Notes under the pieces: model-generated
The model's input: only the letters and a program-made list of their open reading frames with translations
What the model was told of the DNA's origin: nothing
Database searches by the model: none
Position numbers and translations under genes: made by a program
NCBI GenBank assembly: GCA_023259375.1
Contig: JAHFQC010000009.1
Span: forward strand, 31,357 to 95,356
Reading direction: 5' to 3'
From: Alphaproteobacteria bacterium
GTDB taxonomy: Bacteria > Pseudomonadota > Alphaproteobacteria > Micropepsales > Micropepsaceae
Length of the DNA: 64,000 nucleotides
Shown here: positions 30,250 through 43,003 of the stretch, one piece after another
How positions within the stretch are numbered: position 1 is the first letter of the stretch
Layout of the letters: every line of letters starts with the position of its first letter

Positions 30250-31155
30250 ATGCAACCTGATCTCGCCGACCTGAATGCCTTTTTGACCGTGGCGCGCGCT
30301 GGCGGCTTCCGTGATGCGGCGCGTCTGCTCGGTCAAAGCGCGTCAGGATTGAGCGAGGCGGTTCGCCGGCTGGAGGCTCGGCTGGGTGTGCGCCTCTTGC
30401 ATCGGACGACCCGCAGTGTGGTTCCTACCGAAGCCGGTGCGCGCCTGATCGATCGTCTCGGCCCGGCGATTGCAGAAGTGGAATCGGCGCTGGAGGTGGT
30501 CAACAGTTTCCGCGACCGGCCTGCCGGTACGCTCCGGCTCAATGTTCCGATCAGCGCCGCACGGCTTGTGCTTCCCGCCATCGTTCCGGGCTTTCTGGCG
30601 GCGTATCCGGATATCCGCCTCGAGATTACCGCGGAGGATCGCTTCGTCGATGTCATTGCGGCCGGTTGTGATGCCGGCATCCGTTACGAGGAGCGGCTGG
30701 AGCAGGACATGATCGCGGTGCCGATCGGCCCGCGCACGCAGCGTTTCGCGGCCGCCGCATCTCCTGCCTATTTGAAGCGCCGCGGCCGACCGGAGCATCC
30801 GCGCGATCTTTTGGATCATGATTGTCTCAGAGGACGCTTTGCCGGTGGTGCGGTGCATCCGTGGGAGTTCGAGCGCGACGGCGAGGTGATCAACATCGAT
30901 CCTTCCGGGCCGCTGATCGTGCAATTGGGCGCCGGCTCCGATCTTTTGGTCGATGCCGCCATCGCGAGCTCCGGCGTCGTCTATCATTTCGAGGATTGGC
31001 TGCGTCCGCATCTCGCCCGCGGCGCGCTCACGCCCATTCTCGAACCGTGGTGGCCGCGTTTTTCGGGTCCGTTCCTCTACTATCCCGGCCGTGGCCTCGT
31101 CCCCGAACCGCTGCGCGCCTTCATCGATTACGTGAAGTCGGAGAAGGTGGGATAG
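30250..31155 (+). CDS. LysR family transcriptional regulator
   Basis: LADLNAFLTVARAGGFRDAARLLGQSASGLSEAVRRLEARLGVRLLHRTTRSVVPTEAG; divergent to the aldo/keto reductase; start placed at ATG 30250. Confidence 0.93.
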   Translation: MQPDLADLNAFLTVARAGGFRDAARLLGQSASGLSEAVRRLEARLGVRLLHRTTRSVVPTEAGARLIDRLGPAIAEVESALEVVNSFRDRPAGTLRLNVPISAARLVLPAIVPGFLAAYPDIRLEITAEDRFVDVIAAGCDAGIRYEERLEQDMIAVPIGPRTQRFAAAASPAYLKRRGRPEHPRDLLDHDCLRGRFAGGAVHPWEFERDGEVINIDPSGPLIVQLGAGSDLLVDAAIASSGVVYHFEDWLRPHLARGALTPILEPWWPRFSGPFLYYPGRGLVPEPLRAFIDYVKSEKVG

Positions 31156-31725
31156 ACACGCTCGCGCTGCTTCTTCACCAATTCTGTTCATCCTGTGACG
31201 CGTTTCATTTGTCCATCTTCCGGAAATTATTGCGTTTGCTTCTCGCGCTTAAGAACGCAGCGATTGTCGCATTGGCTTGAAATCGTCAGCACAACTTCCC
31301 ATCTCGGACGCGTGTTGTTTGTGGAGTGAGGCCAAGCCAAAGGCGCGCGAAAACGTTCGCGGCCGAGGAGATCTTGTACGCGGTTTTTGCACAAGTCATA
31401 CCGGCGAAGGATGCGCCCGCGCGTTCGCGGTTTGACGGACAGGCTTATGTGCCGTTGAGCGCTTTCGGTTTTCCGCCCCTGAGCGCGACAGTCGAGTGAC
31501 TGCGGCCGGTTCGCCGAATGCCGTCTGCCAGGTAGCCGAGGGAAGAAGCGGCGGTGCCGTCGTTGCGTTCCTTAATCGGGGCGTGCCGTGCGCCAACGCT
31601 TTTGCGAAGGGCGGAAAGTCACCTCCGCCTTTTGGCGTATTTAAAGGGGTGCGGGACTGCGGAAGAGGCGACCGCCGGCGTTCGGAATGTGCTATAAGGG
31701 CGTGTGCGCAGCCGGGGGGGATGTC

Positions 31726-32394
31726 ATGCGTATCGTTCCATTCATTGTGGTCGTCTTGGTAGCCGTATCAGCGGCTTCTGCCGCAACGCCAGACCGGACG
31801 GCGCAGCTTCGGGCCGCATCGGAGAAGGTGCTCGCTGCCACCCCGGAGGCCGCCGCGACCTGGGAGTCGCTGGGTGATGGCGCGCTCAGGCACAAGCCGA
31901 GCGGCCTGGTTTGTCCGGGCGATAATTTGCCGATGATGCCGCTGCCCAAGCTCGTCATCACGGCGTCGCCGCCGCCCGAGCACAATGGCATTTGCGACTA
32001 TGAATCGGCGGACGGCACCAAAACCACGCAGCTGGTCGCCACCAAAGTCGGCGAGACGACGCCGGTGGAAAAGATCCTCGCCAGCATGCACAACTTCATC
32101 ATGCAGCAGTATCCGCAGGCCAAAAGCCTGGGGCTGGTCAGCAGCATTCTATTGCCGGCAGCCAAAGGCGAGGCGTTCGCGGCGACGGTGGACGACCGCT
32201 CGTCGATAATCCTGCTCTATGTGGCTGTGGTGAAGGACTGGTCGGTCTGGACGCTGGTGACCGTTCCGGACGACAATCCGACACCGAAATCGGCCTCCCT
32301 GGTGGGCATGCTGTGGTCCGGCGCCTTCCATGTCGGCGTATTTGGCGTCATCCGCACCGCCCAAGGGATTCCAGAACCGCGGCAAAAGCCGTAG
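31726..32394 (+). CDS. Secreted hypothetical protein
   Basis: 222 aa; MRIVPFIVVVLVAVSAASAATPDRT signal peptide; start placed at ATG 31726. Confidence 0.6.
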   Translation: MRIVPFIVVVLVAVSAASAATPDRTAQLRAASEKVLAATPEAAATWESLGDGALRHKPSGLVCPGDNLPMMPLPKLVITASPPPEHNGICDYESADGTKTTQLVATKVGETTPVEKILASMHNFIMQQYPQAKSLGLVSSILLPAAKGEAFAATVDDRSSIILLYVAVVKDWSVWTLVTVPDDNPTPKSASLVGMLWSGAFHVGVFGVIRTAQGIPEPRQKP

Positions 32395-32589
32395 CCGCCT
32401 GCAAAAACCCTCTTGACTGTGACATTCTCCTGGAAACAGCCTCATTGCCGTCAGGGTACTGGACTGTACGGCCGGTAAGCGGACATATGCCTATGTCAAT
32501 CAATGGTTTAGCCGCTTAACCGGGCGGCCGCGGCGGATTTGACTTGATCGGCTGACATTGCCACTTTCCGCCGCTTCTTGAGGTCACCG

Positions 32590-33546
32590 ATGCACGCCTA
32601 TCTCGATTTCGAACGTCCCATTGCCGAGCTGGAAGGAAAGATCGTCGAGCTGCGCCAGCTCGCCGCCAACGATCCGACCATGCAGATCGATGCCGACGTC
32701 GGCCGCCTACAGCAGAAGGCCGATCAGCTCGTCAAAGAGACCTATGCGCGGCTGTCGCCGTGGCAGAAGGTGCAGGTGGCGCGCCATCCCGGACGGCCGC
32801 ACTTCAACGACTACGTCAAACACCTGTTCGATGAATTCACCCCGCTGGCCGGCGACCGCGCCTTCGGCGAGGATGCCGCGATCATCACCGCTATGGCGCG
32901 TTTCCGCGGCCAGGCGGTCGCCGTGGTCGGCCAGGAAAAGGGCAACGACACCAAATCGCGCCTCAAGCACAATTTCGGCATGGCGATGCCGGAGGGCTAT
33001 CGCAAGGTGCAGCGCCTGTTCCGGCTGGCCAACCGTTTCAGCCTGCCGGTGATTTCGCTGGTCGATACGTCCGGCGCCTATTCCGGCGTTGCCGCCGAGG
33101 ACCGCGGCCAAGCCGAAGCCATCGCCCGCACCATCGAATCGTGCCTCGATCTGCGCGTGCCGATGATCGCGACCATCATTGGCGAGGGCGGCTCGGGCGG
33201 CGCAGTGGCGATCGCCACGGCCAACAAGGTCTTCATGCTGGAGAACTCGGTTTATTCGGTGATCTCGCCGGAAGGCTGCGCCTCGATTCTGTGGCGGCGC
33301 CCCGAAAAGGCCCAGGATGCGGCGGCGGCGCTGCGCTTGACCGCCCAGGATCTCGCCGGCCTCGGCATCATCGACGCCATCATTCCCGAGCCGATCGGCG
33401 GCGCTCATCGCGCCCCGGACGAAGCGATGTCGACCGTCGGCGACCAGATTTCGCGCGCCCTCGGCGAGCTGTCCCATATGTCGCCCGAGGACGTGAAGCG
33501 CCAGCGCCGCGAGAAATACCTCGCTATCGGCCGCGATCTGAAGTGA
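32590..33546 (+). CDS. accA: Acetyl-CoA carboxylase carboxyltransferase subunit alpha
   Basis: FERPIAELEGKIVELRQLA, LVDTSGAYSGVAAEDRGQAEAIARTIE, IIGEGGSGGAVAIATANKVFMLENSVYSVISPEGCASILW. Confidence 0.97.
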   Translation: MHAYLDFERPIAELEGKIVELRQLAANDPTMQIDADVGRLQQKADQLVKETYARLSPWQKVQVARHPGRPHFNDYVKHLFDEFTPLAGDRAFGEDAAIITAMARFRGQAVAVVGQEKGNDTKSRLKHNFGMAMPEGYRKVQRLFRLANRFSLPVISLVDTSGAYSGVAAEDRGQAEAIARTIESCLDLRVPMIATIIGEGGSGGAVAIATANKVFMLENSVYSVISPEGCASILWRRPEKAQDAAAALRLTAQDLAGLGIIDAIIPEPIGGAHRAPDEAMSTVGDQISRALGELSHMSPEDVKRQRREKYLAIGRDLK

Positions 33547-33567
33547 TCTGTCGCGGGAGAGGGGCCC

Positions 33568-34956
33568 GTGATGCGCTGGAAGTCCGCCATTAATCCGCGT
33601 CTCGTCGCGACGGCGGTGGTCGCGCTTGGCGGGCTGCTCATTTACCTGATCAATTATCCCGGCTCGATGGAGTTCGACTCCTTCGTCCAGCTGGTCGAAG
33701 CACGCTCTCAGCAATACTCCAATTGGCATCCGGCCATCCTTAGCTGGATGCTCGGCGTGTTCGACACCCTACCGGGGCCGATCGCGGCTTGGTTCACCGG
33801 GCTCGATATGGCACTGGTGTTCGGGGCCTTGATCGCCGTGCTGTGGCTGCCCAAGCGCGTGTCGTGGCTGGCCGTCGCCGCAGCGGCCGTGATGCTGGTC
33901 CTGCCGCAATTCGTCCTGACCCAGGCCGTGCTCTGGAAGGACGCCATGTTTGCCAATGTGGTGCTGGCGGCGTTCGTCTCAATGGCATTTCTCGAACGCT
34001 GCGGCTGGAGCGGCCGCGCCGTTCTGCTGGCTGCTTCGGCGGTGCTGCTGACGATGGCGGTGTTGCTGCGCGAGAATGGCGCCGTGGTGGTGCCGTTCGC
34101 CGTGGTGGCTGTCGTAGTGATCCTCTGGGGCAACCGGCGCACGGCATGGCTCTGCGGCGGTGTACTGCTGGTGGTCGTGACAGTGCTGGCCGTGGCGACC
34201 AATGCCGTCTTGCAGCTGCGCGCCGACACCTACGACGGACGGCAGGAGAAGCTGAAGGTCTTCCAGTACTACGACATCGTCGGCATGGTGCACCGCGATC
34301 CGGCGGTCCGCGTGACGATACTGGATCGCGAAGCCCCGGCGACGGCGCATCTGTTGCACACCCAATCGGTCAAGCGCTGGTCGCCGGTGAAGAACGACAC
34401 GCTGCTGACGGTCGAGATGGCGGCGGCGCTGGAAGATACTCCGGCCCCGGTCATCCAGCGGCAGTGGCTGCAGAGCATCAAGGATCATCCCTGGGATTAT
34501 CTGGCGACGCGGGCGGTGTTGTTCCGCTGGGTGTTCCAGGCGCCGGATGTGTGGAAGTGCCATCCGTTCCATGTCGGCGACGAAGGCGATCCCAACGATC
34601 TCAGGGAGCTCGGCATGCACGAGCGGATGAACGCCCGCGACGAGATGCTGAAGGACTACGGCTACGCCTTCAAGCCGGGACCGGCTTATTCGCACGGGCT
34701 GTACGCGCTGATCGCGCTTGGCGTGATGGTCCTGTTACTGCGGCGGCGGGAAGCGGCGGATATCGCGGTTTCAGCGCTGATCAGCTCGTCCTTCCTGTTT
34801 GCGTCGACATTCCTGATCGTCTCGATCGCCTGCGACTACCGCTATCTGTATCTCGTCGACCTGTCGGCCCTGGCTGGAGTGCTCTACGTGGCGGCGGATT
34901 GGCGGGACCTGCTCCAAAAGAAAAGGGGGCCCGAAGGCCCCCTTGGTAGCGTTTGA
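33568..34956 (+). CDS. Multi-pass membrane protein, possibly GT-C glycosyltransferase-like
   Basis: 462 aa with about ten hydrophobic segments; family assignment tentative. Confidence 0.55.
   Translation: MMRWKSAINPRLVATAVVALGGLLIYLINYPGSMEFDSFVQLVEARSQQYSNWHPAILSWMLGVFDTLPGPIAAWFTGLDMALVFGALIAVLWLPKRVSWLAVAAAAVMLVLPQFVLTQAVLWKDAMFANVVLAAFVSMAFLERCGWSGRAVLLAASAVLLTMAVLLRENGAVVVPFAVVAVVVILWGNRRTAWLCGGVLLVVVTVLAVATNAVLQLRADTYDGRQEKLKVFQYYDIVGMVHRDPAVRVTILDREAPATAHLLHTQSVKRWSPVKNDTLLTVEMAAALEDTPAPVIQRQWLQSIKDHPWDYLATRAVLFRWVFQAPDVWKCHPFHVGDEGDPNDLRELGMHERMNARDEMLKDYGYAFKPGPAYSHGLYALIALGVMVLLLRRREAADIAVSALISSSFLFASTFLIVSIACDYRYLYLVDLSALAGVLYVAADWRDLLQKKRGPEGPLGSV
34918..34948. terminator. Terminator-like hairpin
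   Basis: aaaagggggcccgaaggcccccttgg overlapping the 3' end of the upstream CDS, between convergent genes. Confidence 0.5.
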
Positions 34957-34965
34957 CGCCTGGCG

Positions 34966-35910
34966 CTACTTCGCCAGTTCGCAGATCAACGAGGAGATCC
35001 AGCCCTCGTTGCCCATTTCGTCCTTCACTTTCCACCAGACGCCGTTCTTCTCGCCGGTGGGATAAAGCATCATGCCGGGGGTCACCTTGCGGACCACGCC
35101 GCCTTTGCCGTTCGCGGCCTTGTAGAGGTTGCCCGTCTTGACGACATTGAGGGACTGGGTCTCGTTGGCTGCCGAAGCGTTGTCGGGCGCGCCGCCGAGC
35201 TGACCGACCAGCTTGGAATAGGCCTCGATATAGGCGAGGGTGACGACCTGGCCGATCTTGGTGTGCTGGTAGCTGGAAATGCCCATGCCGCCGAAGCCAC
35301 CGCCCCAGATGCCGCCGCCACCGACGCCGAAACCGAGATCGGTTTTGGAGCCATGGCCTTCGGTCATCGCCACCTGCTCGGAGGACCGCACGTCGGTCAC
35401 GGTCAGGACCACGTCGGCCGTTGCAGAGTTGAGGGAGAGACCACCAACGATAGCACCAGCTCCGCCGCCGATCAGTCCGCCCAGCAGGCCACCGATATTG
35501 CGGTTGCTGGCGTCGGCATTCTTCGAGACGATGTCCGGCACGATCACGTAGTCCGCCGCCTTGACCTGACCCTTGCCGATGTTCGAACCGCCGCGCAGCT
35601 GTCCGCCGCTCGCCAGTTCACGTTCACGCTGCGCCACGTCGAAGCCCTTGCCGCGATCGACCAGCGTAAAGCAGCCCGACTTCATCACCAGCACTTTGAT
35701 CAACGCTTCCGGCGATTCCAGCCCCAGCGGCTCCCACCACCGGTTCTGCGGCTCGTAAATGGCCGCCGATCCGATCCGGTGCGAACAGGTCGGAATCTGA
35801 TCTTTGGCTTTGTCCTGTTTCTCCTTGATTGATTCTGCAAGTGCAGGTGCCGCAAGGATTGCTGCCAGCGCAACAGCTGCGCCAACGCGCAGTGACGTCT
35901 TAAGACGCAT
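34966..35910 (-). CDS. CsgG/HfaB-family protein with C-terminal SH3-like domain
   Basis: CFTLVDRGKGFDVAQRERELASGGQLRGGSNIGKGQVKAADYVIVPDIV and SH3-like tail GNLYKAANGKGGVVRKVTPGMMLYPTGEKNGVWWKVKDEMGNEGWISSLIC. Confidence 0.75.
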   Translation of the reverse strand: MRLKTSLRVGAAVALAAILAAPALAESIKEKQDKAKDQIPTCSHRIGSAAIYEPQNRWWEPLGLESPEALIKVLVMKSGCFTLVDRGKGFDVAQRERELASGGQLRGGSNIGKGQVKAADYVIVPDIVSKNADASNRNIGGLLGGLIGGGAGAIVGGLSLNSATADVVLTVTDVRSSEQVAMTEGHGSKTDLGFGVGGGGIWGGGFGGMGISSYQHTKIGQVVTLAYIEAYSKLVGQLGGAPDNASAANETQSLNVVKTGNLYKAANGKGGVVRKVTPGMMLYPTGEKNGVWWKVKDEMGNEGWISSLICELAK

Positions 35911-36270
35911 TATCGGTTCTCCCTCAGTGCCCCAGGCTTGCCGTCATGAGACGGCGAGCGGCAAAGTCAGCCGCACCTACAAGATTAAGACAAAGCGCCG
36001 CACGGGTAAACGACTGCTATCATTTGTTGTGCTGACTGCTGTGGAGCAGTCCTGGCATGGCTGGGTCCGTCGGTCGGCGATGACGGCGGCGCCACGCTCC
36101 TCCGACCGGAGGCGAGTTAACCTCGAAGAAAAGCGCACGCACTGCAAAATCTTGCCGGATCGAACGGAAGCTGTGAGCCGCAATCGCTTTCTGCACCGAC
36201 AATTTCCTTGCGGAGGCCTGGGTTATCGCGACCGGGTCGCAGATTCCGGCGCGAACGTCCGGCCAGAAAC

Positions 36271-36302
36271 AAAAAAGGCGCCGGGTTTCGGCGCCTTTTC
36301 TT
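36271..36302. terminator. Rho-independent terminator downstream of secA
   Basis: aaaaaaggcgccgggtttcggcgccttttc, immediately beyond the secA stop. Confidence 0.75.
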
Positions 36303-36319
36303 GAACCGTGAGCGGAGGC

Positions 36320-39094
<2,775 letters not shown>

Positions 39095-39242
39095 GGAAAT
39101 CCTCTGTCGGGCGAGCAAAATCAGACGGCCGGAAAGGACTCCCGGCTGTGGCCGTATTCGACAGATAAGAACGCCACACCCCCTTGTCAAATCTGAAGAT
39201 TCCGGCCACACCCCCCCCCGCCGTTAAGAAGGCGAGTCTAAA

Positions 39243-40523
39243 ATGACGCAGCTCCGCAAAGGCCGGACGAAGGCCTCCACCCAACCCACTGCTATTCATC
39301 CCGTTTCACCGCTGGCGCCTAAGCGTTTTACGCGCCTGCTGCCGCTCGACGGGGTACGGCTGGCGGCCGGGGAGGCGGGGGTGCGATACAAGAACCGCAC
39401 CGACGTCATGCTGGCCGTTTTCGATCCAGGCACAAAGGTCGCAGGCGTGTTCACCAAGTCCAAGGCGGCTTCCGCTCCGGTCGACTGGTGTAAGGCGGCG
39501 CTGTCGCGCGGCTCGGCCCGGGCACTGGTGGTCAACTCGGGGAATGCCAATGCCTTTACCGGTAAGGCGGGGCTCAAGGGCGCGGGCGAGGTTGCCGTCG
39601 CTGCCGCAAGCGCGGTGGGCTGCGATGCCGATGAAGTCTACATGGCCTCCACCGGCGTAATCGGCGAACCGCTGCCGGCTGAGAAGATCACGGCGGTCCT
39701 GAAGGATCTCACGGCCAAATGCGCCCCCAATCGCTGGCGCGAGGCGGCCGAGGCCATTATGACCACCGACACCTATCCCAAGATGGCCAAGGCCACCGCC
39801 CGGCTCGGCGGCAAGACGGTGCAGATCAATGGCTTCTGCAAGGGTTCGGGCATGATCATGCCGGACATGGGCACCATGCTGGCCTTCGTCATGACCGACG
39901 CCAAGCTGCCGCAGAAAGTGCTGCAGGACTTGCTTGCGGATGGCGTGAAGCCTTCGTTCAATTCGATCACGGTGGATAGCGACACCTCCACCTCCGATAC
40001 GCTGCTGCTGTTTGCGACCGGCAGAGCCGGCAACAAGCCGGTGCGGTCGGCTTCCGACCCCAAACTGCGCGACTTCAAGAAGAAGCTGGACGAAGTGTTG
40101 CTCGATCTGGCGCTTCAGGTCGTGCGCGACGGCGAAGGCGCTTCCAAGTGCTTCAAGGTCAGCGTCCAGGGTGCCGAGGACGACGTGGCCGCCAAGCGCG
40201 TGGCGCTTTCGATCGCCAATTCGCCGCTGGTGAAGACCGCGATGGCGGGCAATGACGCCAATTGGGGTCGCGTGGTCGCCGCCGTCGGCAAGGCGGGCGA
40301 AAAGGCCGACCGCGACCGCCTGCGCATCTGGTTCGGCAAAGAGCTGGTTGCCGACAAGGGGGAACGGGCGCCGAAGTACAACGAGGAAAAGGCGACCAAA
40401 GAAGTCTCGAAGCTCGAGACCGAAATCACGGTCGATCTCCGACTCGGTAAGGGCAAGGCGCGTGTCTGGACCTGCGACCTGACCCACGGCTACATCGATA
40501 TCAACGGTTCCTACCGGAGCTGA
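39243..40523 (+). CDS. argJ: Bifunctional ornithine acetyltransferase / N-acetylglutamate synthase
   Basis: VVNSGNANAFTGKAG, MASTGVIGEPLP, GSGMIMPDMGTMLAF, WTCDLTHGYIDINGSYRS. Confidence 0.95.
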   Translation: MTQLRKGRTKASTQPTAIHPVSPLAPKRFTRLLPLDGVRLAAGEAGVRYKNRTDVMLAVFDPGTKVAGVFTKSKAASAPVDWCKAALSRGSARALVVNSGNANAFTGKAGLKGAGEVAVAAASAVGCDADEVYMASTGVIGEPLPAEKITAVLKDLTAKCAPNRWREAAEAIMTTDTYPKMAKATARLGGKTVQINGFCKGSGMIMPDMGTMLAFVMTDAKLPQKVLQDLLADGVKPSFNSITVDSDTSTSDTLLLFATGRAGNKPVRSASDPKLRDFKKKLDEVLLDLALQVVRDGEGASKCFKVSVQGAEDDVAAKRVALSIANSPLVKTAMAGNDANWGRVVAAVGKAGEKADRDRLRIWFGKELVADKGERAPKYNEEKATKEVSKLETEITVDLRLGKGKARVWTCDLTHGYIDINGSYRS

Positions 40524-40642
40524 TAGGGGTTTTCCGCAGTTCGAGGTCGCCGCGGCAAGAAAGATAGCGCGCCGAAGCGAAAAATCGTGCAGCATCATCG
40601 TCCGGCCAAAGTGGGGGCACCGGATTGTTGGGGCTACAGCGC

Positions 40643-41674
40643 ATGACGGACGACCGCTTTTATAAAAGATGTGGGCCATTTTCGCTCGGTACGCTTGCTG
40701 CGTGTGCGAAGGTGGAACTACCTGTGGGGACGCCGGCGAGCCTTATGCTGCGCGGAATTGCTCCACTGGAAGCCGCTACCAACGATGAAATCAGCGTGTT
40801 CTGCGATGCGCGCCACGCTGAGGCCTTCGCTTGCAGCCGTGCGGGTGCGATCATCACCACCGCCAAGCTCGCCGAGCAGCGCCACGACTGCGGCACTCTG
40901 CTGATTGCGCGCGATCCGCGTTTCGCGTTTGCCGCGATCGGCCTGATGTTCCATCCGCGTAGCATTGGTGCGGCTGGAATCAGCGATGCGGCCGACATTC
41001 ATCCGTCTGCGTCGGTTGGCGAGGGTTGCCGGATCGACCGTGGTGTGGTGGTCGGAGCGAATGTGTGCCTCGGCGAAGGGTGCCATATCGGCGCCAATAC
41101 CGTGATCGGCGACGGGGTGGAAATCGGTCCGCACAGCGTGATCGGCAGCAACGCGACGGTCAGCCATGCCTTGATCGGCGCCGGCGTGCGGATCGGCGCG
41201 GGAACCGTGGTCGGCGGCGAGGGATTCGGCGTCGTCCTAGGGGCGACCGGATTGATGTGTTCGGCTCAGGTCGGCCGCGTCATCGTCGGCGACAACGTCC
41301 GCATCGGCGGCAATTGCACGGTCGACCGTGGCGCTCTCGGGGACACCGTGATCGGCAGCGGCACGATGCTCGACAATCTCATCCAGATCGCCCACAACGT
41401 CCGCATCGGCCGCAACTGCATTTTTGCCGGACAATCCGGCGTCGCCGGCAGCGCGATCATCGGCGACAATGTGATGGTCGGAGGCGGCGTATCGATCAGC
41501 GATCATCTCACCATCGGGGCGAACGCGCGGATCGCCGGCAAGAGCGGCGTGGCGCAGGACGTTCCCGACGGCGCAATCGTCGCCGGTTATCCGGCCGTGC
41601 CGGTTCGCCAGTGGCATCGCCAGAACGTCGCTTTGGCCAAGCTGCTGCGTAAGCCGGCGGCGGACGCGGGCTGA
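40643..41674 (+). CDS. lpxD: UDP-3-O-(3-hydroxymyristoyl)glucosamine N-acyltransferase (LpxD-like)
   Basis: N-terminal LpxD domain plus left-handed beta-helix hexapeptide repeats, QIAHNVRIGRNCIFAGQSGVAGSAIIGD. Confidence 0.85.
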   Translation: MTDDRFYKRCGPFSLGTLAACAKVELPVGTPASLMLRGIAPLEAATNDEISVFCDARHAEAFACSRAGAIITTAKLAEQRHDCGTLLIARDPRFAFAAIGLMFHPRSIGAAGISDAADIHPSASVGEGCRIDRGVVVGANVCLGEGCHIGANTVIGDGVEIGPHSVIGSNATVSHALIGAGVRIGAGTVVGGEGFGVVLGATGLMCSAQVGRVIVGDNVRIGGNCTVDRGALGDTVIGSGTMLDNLIQIAHNVRIGRNCIFAGQSGVAGSAIIGDNVMVGGGVSISDHLTIGANARIAGKSGVAQDVPDGAIVAGYPAVPVRQWHRQNVALAKLLRKPAADAG

Positions 41675-41695
41675 CGCCTCGTCCAGGAGGGCGCC

Positions 41696-42493
41696 ATGGC
41701 AGCCCGGTTCGCGGCTTCAATCGCGGCGCTGTTTCTGCTGACAGCCTCCGCGTTGGCGGCAACGCCGGTCGATCAGTCGCAATGTTCCGCGATGAAAGCG
41801 CACCACGTGCTCAATGCCGGTGCGCCGGTCGCGTGTGAGCGGCTCGCGGCAGTGCGCTTTTCCTATGTCGATTTCGAGGGCCGGACCCATGATGACGGCA
41901 TCGTGGTCGTGCTCGACGCCGTGGCACCGTATGTAGACCATATTTTTGCAAAGCTATACGAACGCCGCTTCCCGATCGCCAAGGCGCTGCCGATGGAAGC
42001 TTTCGAGGGCGACGACGCGCAGTCGATGGCGGCCGACAACAGCTCGGGTTTCAATCATCGCGTCGTGCAAGGCTCGGAACGGCTTTCGCTCCATGCCTAT
42101 GGTGTCGCCATCGATCTCAATCCGGTCGAGAACCCCTATCTCACCCGTGATGGCACCGCCGTCACGGTAGCTCCGCCGCAAGGTGCCGGCTATCTCAACC
42201 GCCGCAATGACCGGCCCAACAAACCGGCCCGCGCGGGACTGGCGGAAAGCATTGTCCACGTCTTCGCTGACAACGGTTTCCTCGTCTGGGGCGGCGACTG
42301 GGACGATCCCATCGACTATCAGCATTTCGACATCGGCCGCCCGTTGGCCGAACGCCTTGCCGCTCTGCCGCCGGGGCAAGCGGCCGTCGTATTCGCCTCT
42401 GCGGTGCGCGCATATCGGGACTGCATTGCCCGGAATTCAGACGCGATGTCTGCCGAACGCAGGCAAATCTGCGTCGCCGCTCCCCGGAATTAA
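41696..42493 (+). CDS. M15-like / extensin-family D-Ala-D-Ala carboxypeptidase-type protein
   Basis: LSLHAYGVAIDLNPVENPYL (SxHxxGxAxD) and GGDWDDPIDYQHFDIG zinc-ligand motifs; signal peptide. Confidence 0.8.
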   Translation: MAARFAASIAALFLLTASALAATPVDQSQCSAMKAHHVLNAGAPVACERLAAVRFSYVDFEGRTHDDGIVVVLDAVAPYVDHIFAKLYERRFPIAKALPMEAFEGDDAQSMAADNSSGFNHRVVQGSERLSLHAYGVAIDLNPVENPYLTRDGTAVTVAPPQGAGYLNRRNDRPNKPARAGLAESIVHVFADNGFLVWGGDWDDPIDYQHFDIGRPLAERLAALPPGQAAVVFASAVRAYRDCIARNSDAMSAERRQICVAAPRN

Positions 42494-42612
42494 CGCTTTG
42501 CCGCCGGAATGCCGCAATCGGGGTGGTTCTGCCCCGATATGACCCATCTTTTGATATGTCGCTGCCAAACACGCCGCCTATCTCCACATCCACTGAATGA
42601 AATGAGGACGAT

Positions 42613-42843
42613 ATGCGAGACAGAAACCAACACCCCACGGCTCGAGCGCGCGGAACGCTGCTCGGTGCTGGTCTGGTGGCGTTTGGCGTGATTGCCCTCA
42701 GCGCCTACAGCTTTGCGGCTGGCGGCGATCAACCGCCACCCACGCCTGCACAGCACGTCGCTACAGGGGCGATCCGCACCACGCCGGACAATGCCGGCCA
42801 GTCCGAAATGCCGCCGCCGGTGGAACCGTCGAAGGCGGAATAG
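42613..42843 (+). CDS. Small single-TM hypothetical protein
   Basis: 76 aa; GTLLGAGLVAFGVIALSAYSFAAGG then Pro-rich tail. Confidence 0.55.
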   Translation: MRDRNQHPTARARGTLLGAGLVAFGVIALSAYSFAAGGDQPPPTPAQHVATGAIRTTPDNAGQSEMPPPVEPSKAE

Positions 42844-42862
42844 CGGATCCCAACGTTGTCGG

Positions 42863-42907
42863 AAAAAAAGAACGGGCGGTCCTGACGGGCCGCCCGTTTT
42901 GTTTTGC
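42863..42907. terminator. Rho-independent terminator-like hairpin
   Basis: aaaagaacgggcggtcctgacgggccgcccgttttgtttt. Confidence 0.7.
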
Positions 42908-43003
42908 ACAACCCACAAAAAAGTTGCCCCCGGACATTGCTGCCCGGGGGCTGATCCGCGTCCGACTAGCGGGGGGGCTTGGACGCGAACAAACGCTACT
43001 TCA

